Part shown: positions 21,698 to 21,721 of the stretch, one piece after another
Layout of the letters: each line of letters begins with the position of its first letter
How positions within the stretch are numbered: position 1 is the stretch's first letter
Origin: a virus
IMG/VR virus record: IMGVR_UViG_3300025769_000976
Span: 1 to 21,721 of that record
Length of the DNA: 21,721 nucleotides
Reading direction: 5' to 3' (one strand)
Made by a program: the position numbers and the translations under genes
Notes under the pieces: model-generated
What the model saw: only the letters and a program-made list of their open reading frames with translations
What the model was told of the DNA's origin: nothing
Database searches by the model: none

Positions 21698-21713
21698 AAA
21701 AGTGTACACTTTT
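21698..21713. promoter_or_regulatory. 16-base perfect palindrome, probable operator
   Basis: AAAAGTGTACACTTTT reads the same on both strands and shares the GTGTA/TACAC core with the overlapping palindromes 97 bases away. It lies ten bases upstream of the ATG of the possible 24-aa gene. A run of T follows on the plus strand, so a weak plus-strand terminator is an alternative, but the stem has no loop and little GC. Confidence 0.45.
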
Positions 21714-21721
21714 TTTTATTT

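Larger units (their letters stand above)
21396..21721. promoter_or_regulatory. Regulatory intergenic region upstream of groEL
   Basis: About 326 bases without a long gene. It holds a -7 element for groEL (21427-21434), GTGTA/TACAC half-sites near 21435, 21588, 21597, 21609, 21702 and 21705, and two direct copies of AATCAACACTA (21531-21541 and 21572-21582, 41 bases apart, about four helical turns). A related inverted AAATCAACA lies near 21446-21454. A possible 24-aa peptide gene occupies 21613-21687. The density of palindromes implies binding of one or more dimeric regulators. A plus-strand near-match TACCCTTG at 21541-21548 might serve a gene outside the window. Confidence 0.5.

Noticed and set aside
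1-21721. tRNA genes, CRISPR arrays, insertion sequences or attachment sites
   Set aside because: No cloverleaf with a recognisable T-loop, no regularly spaced repeats, no transposase or integrase motifs, and no paired terminal repeats were seen by eye. A dedicated scan was not possible.

Overview
The window looks like part of the genome of a tailed phage infecting a marine Bacteroidota (flavobacteria-like) host. The sequence is AT-rich, densely packed and almost entirely minus-strand. It encodes a large terminase, a portal, tail-fibre and adhesin proteins, a lysis cassette and a phage-borne GroEL/GroES pair. The host guess rests on two things: the gene starts lack clear Shine-Dalgarno sequences, and four minus-strand transcription units are preceded by the Bacteroidota-type -7 element TAnnTTTG. 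The very long back-to-back terminase (759 aa) and portal (811 aa) recall crAss-like and related podoviruses. That assignment is from memory of the families and was not tested. No integrase, tRNA, CRISPR or insertion sequence was seen.

Layout in the direction of minus-strand transcription (right to left). 21.7-21.4 kb is a regulatory region with a cluster of GTGTA/TACAC palindromes and a possible 24-aa membrane peptide. 21.4-19.4 kb holds groEL, broken by a 94-bp tandem duplication, and groES. 19.43-18.98 kb is the only convincing plus-strand gene, a probable winged-helix DNA-binding protein. Its promoter interlocks with that of the minus-strand unit to its left. 18.94-16.49 kb is a run of one membrane/coiled-coil protein and eleven small, mostly Lys/Arg-rich proteins, most of them chained by one- to four-base stop/start overlaps. 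16.48-7.45 kb holds virion surface and fibre proteins: a spike-base-like protein, a 46-aa repeat protein, a protein carrying an embedded cupredoxin-like domain, a double polyglycine-rich adhesin, a coiled-coil/W-rich protein, a ConA-like protein, and a 978-aa fibre with a LamG-type domain. 7.43-5.98 kb is the lysis module: a membrane/coiled-coil protein, a 51-aa membrane protein, an M15 endolysin and a 3TM-type holin. 6.0-0.1 kb is the packaging module: a 45-aa basic protein, a 74-aa unknown, a 187-aa double GroES-like protein, a candidate small terminase, the large terminase and the portal. A further gene starts at base 33 and leaves the window.

The most useful second looks are these. Two tandem duplications (94 bp in groEL, 87 bp in the fibre) have copies that differ only at synonymous sites, which suggests joined strain variants in a metagenome assembly rather than biology. 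A complete amicyanin-spaced type-1 copper ligand set (H305, C371, H374, M377) sits in a virion protein. A second, tandem GroES-like protein is encoded in the packaging module. Palindromic operators cluster upstream of the chaperonin operon, and a face-to-face promoter pair surrounds the lone plus-strand gene.
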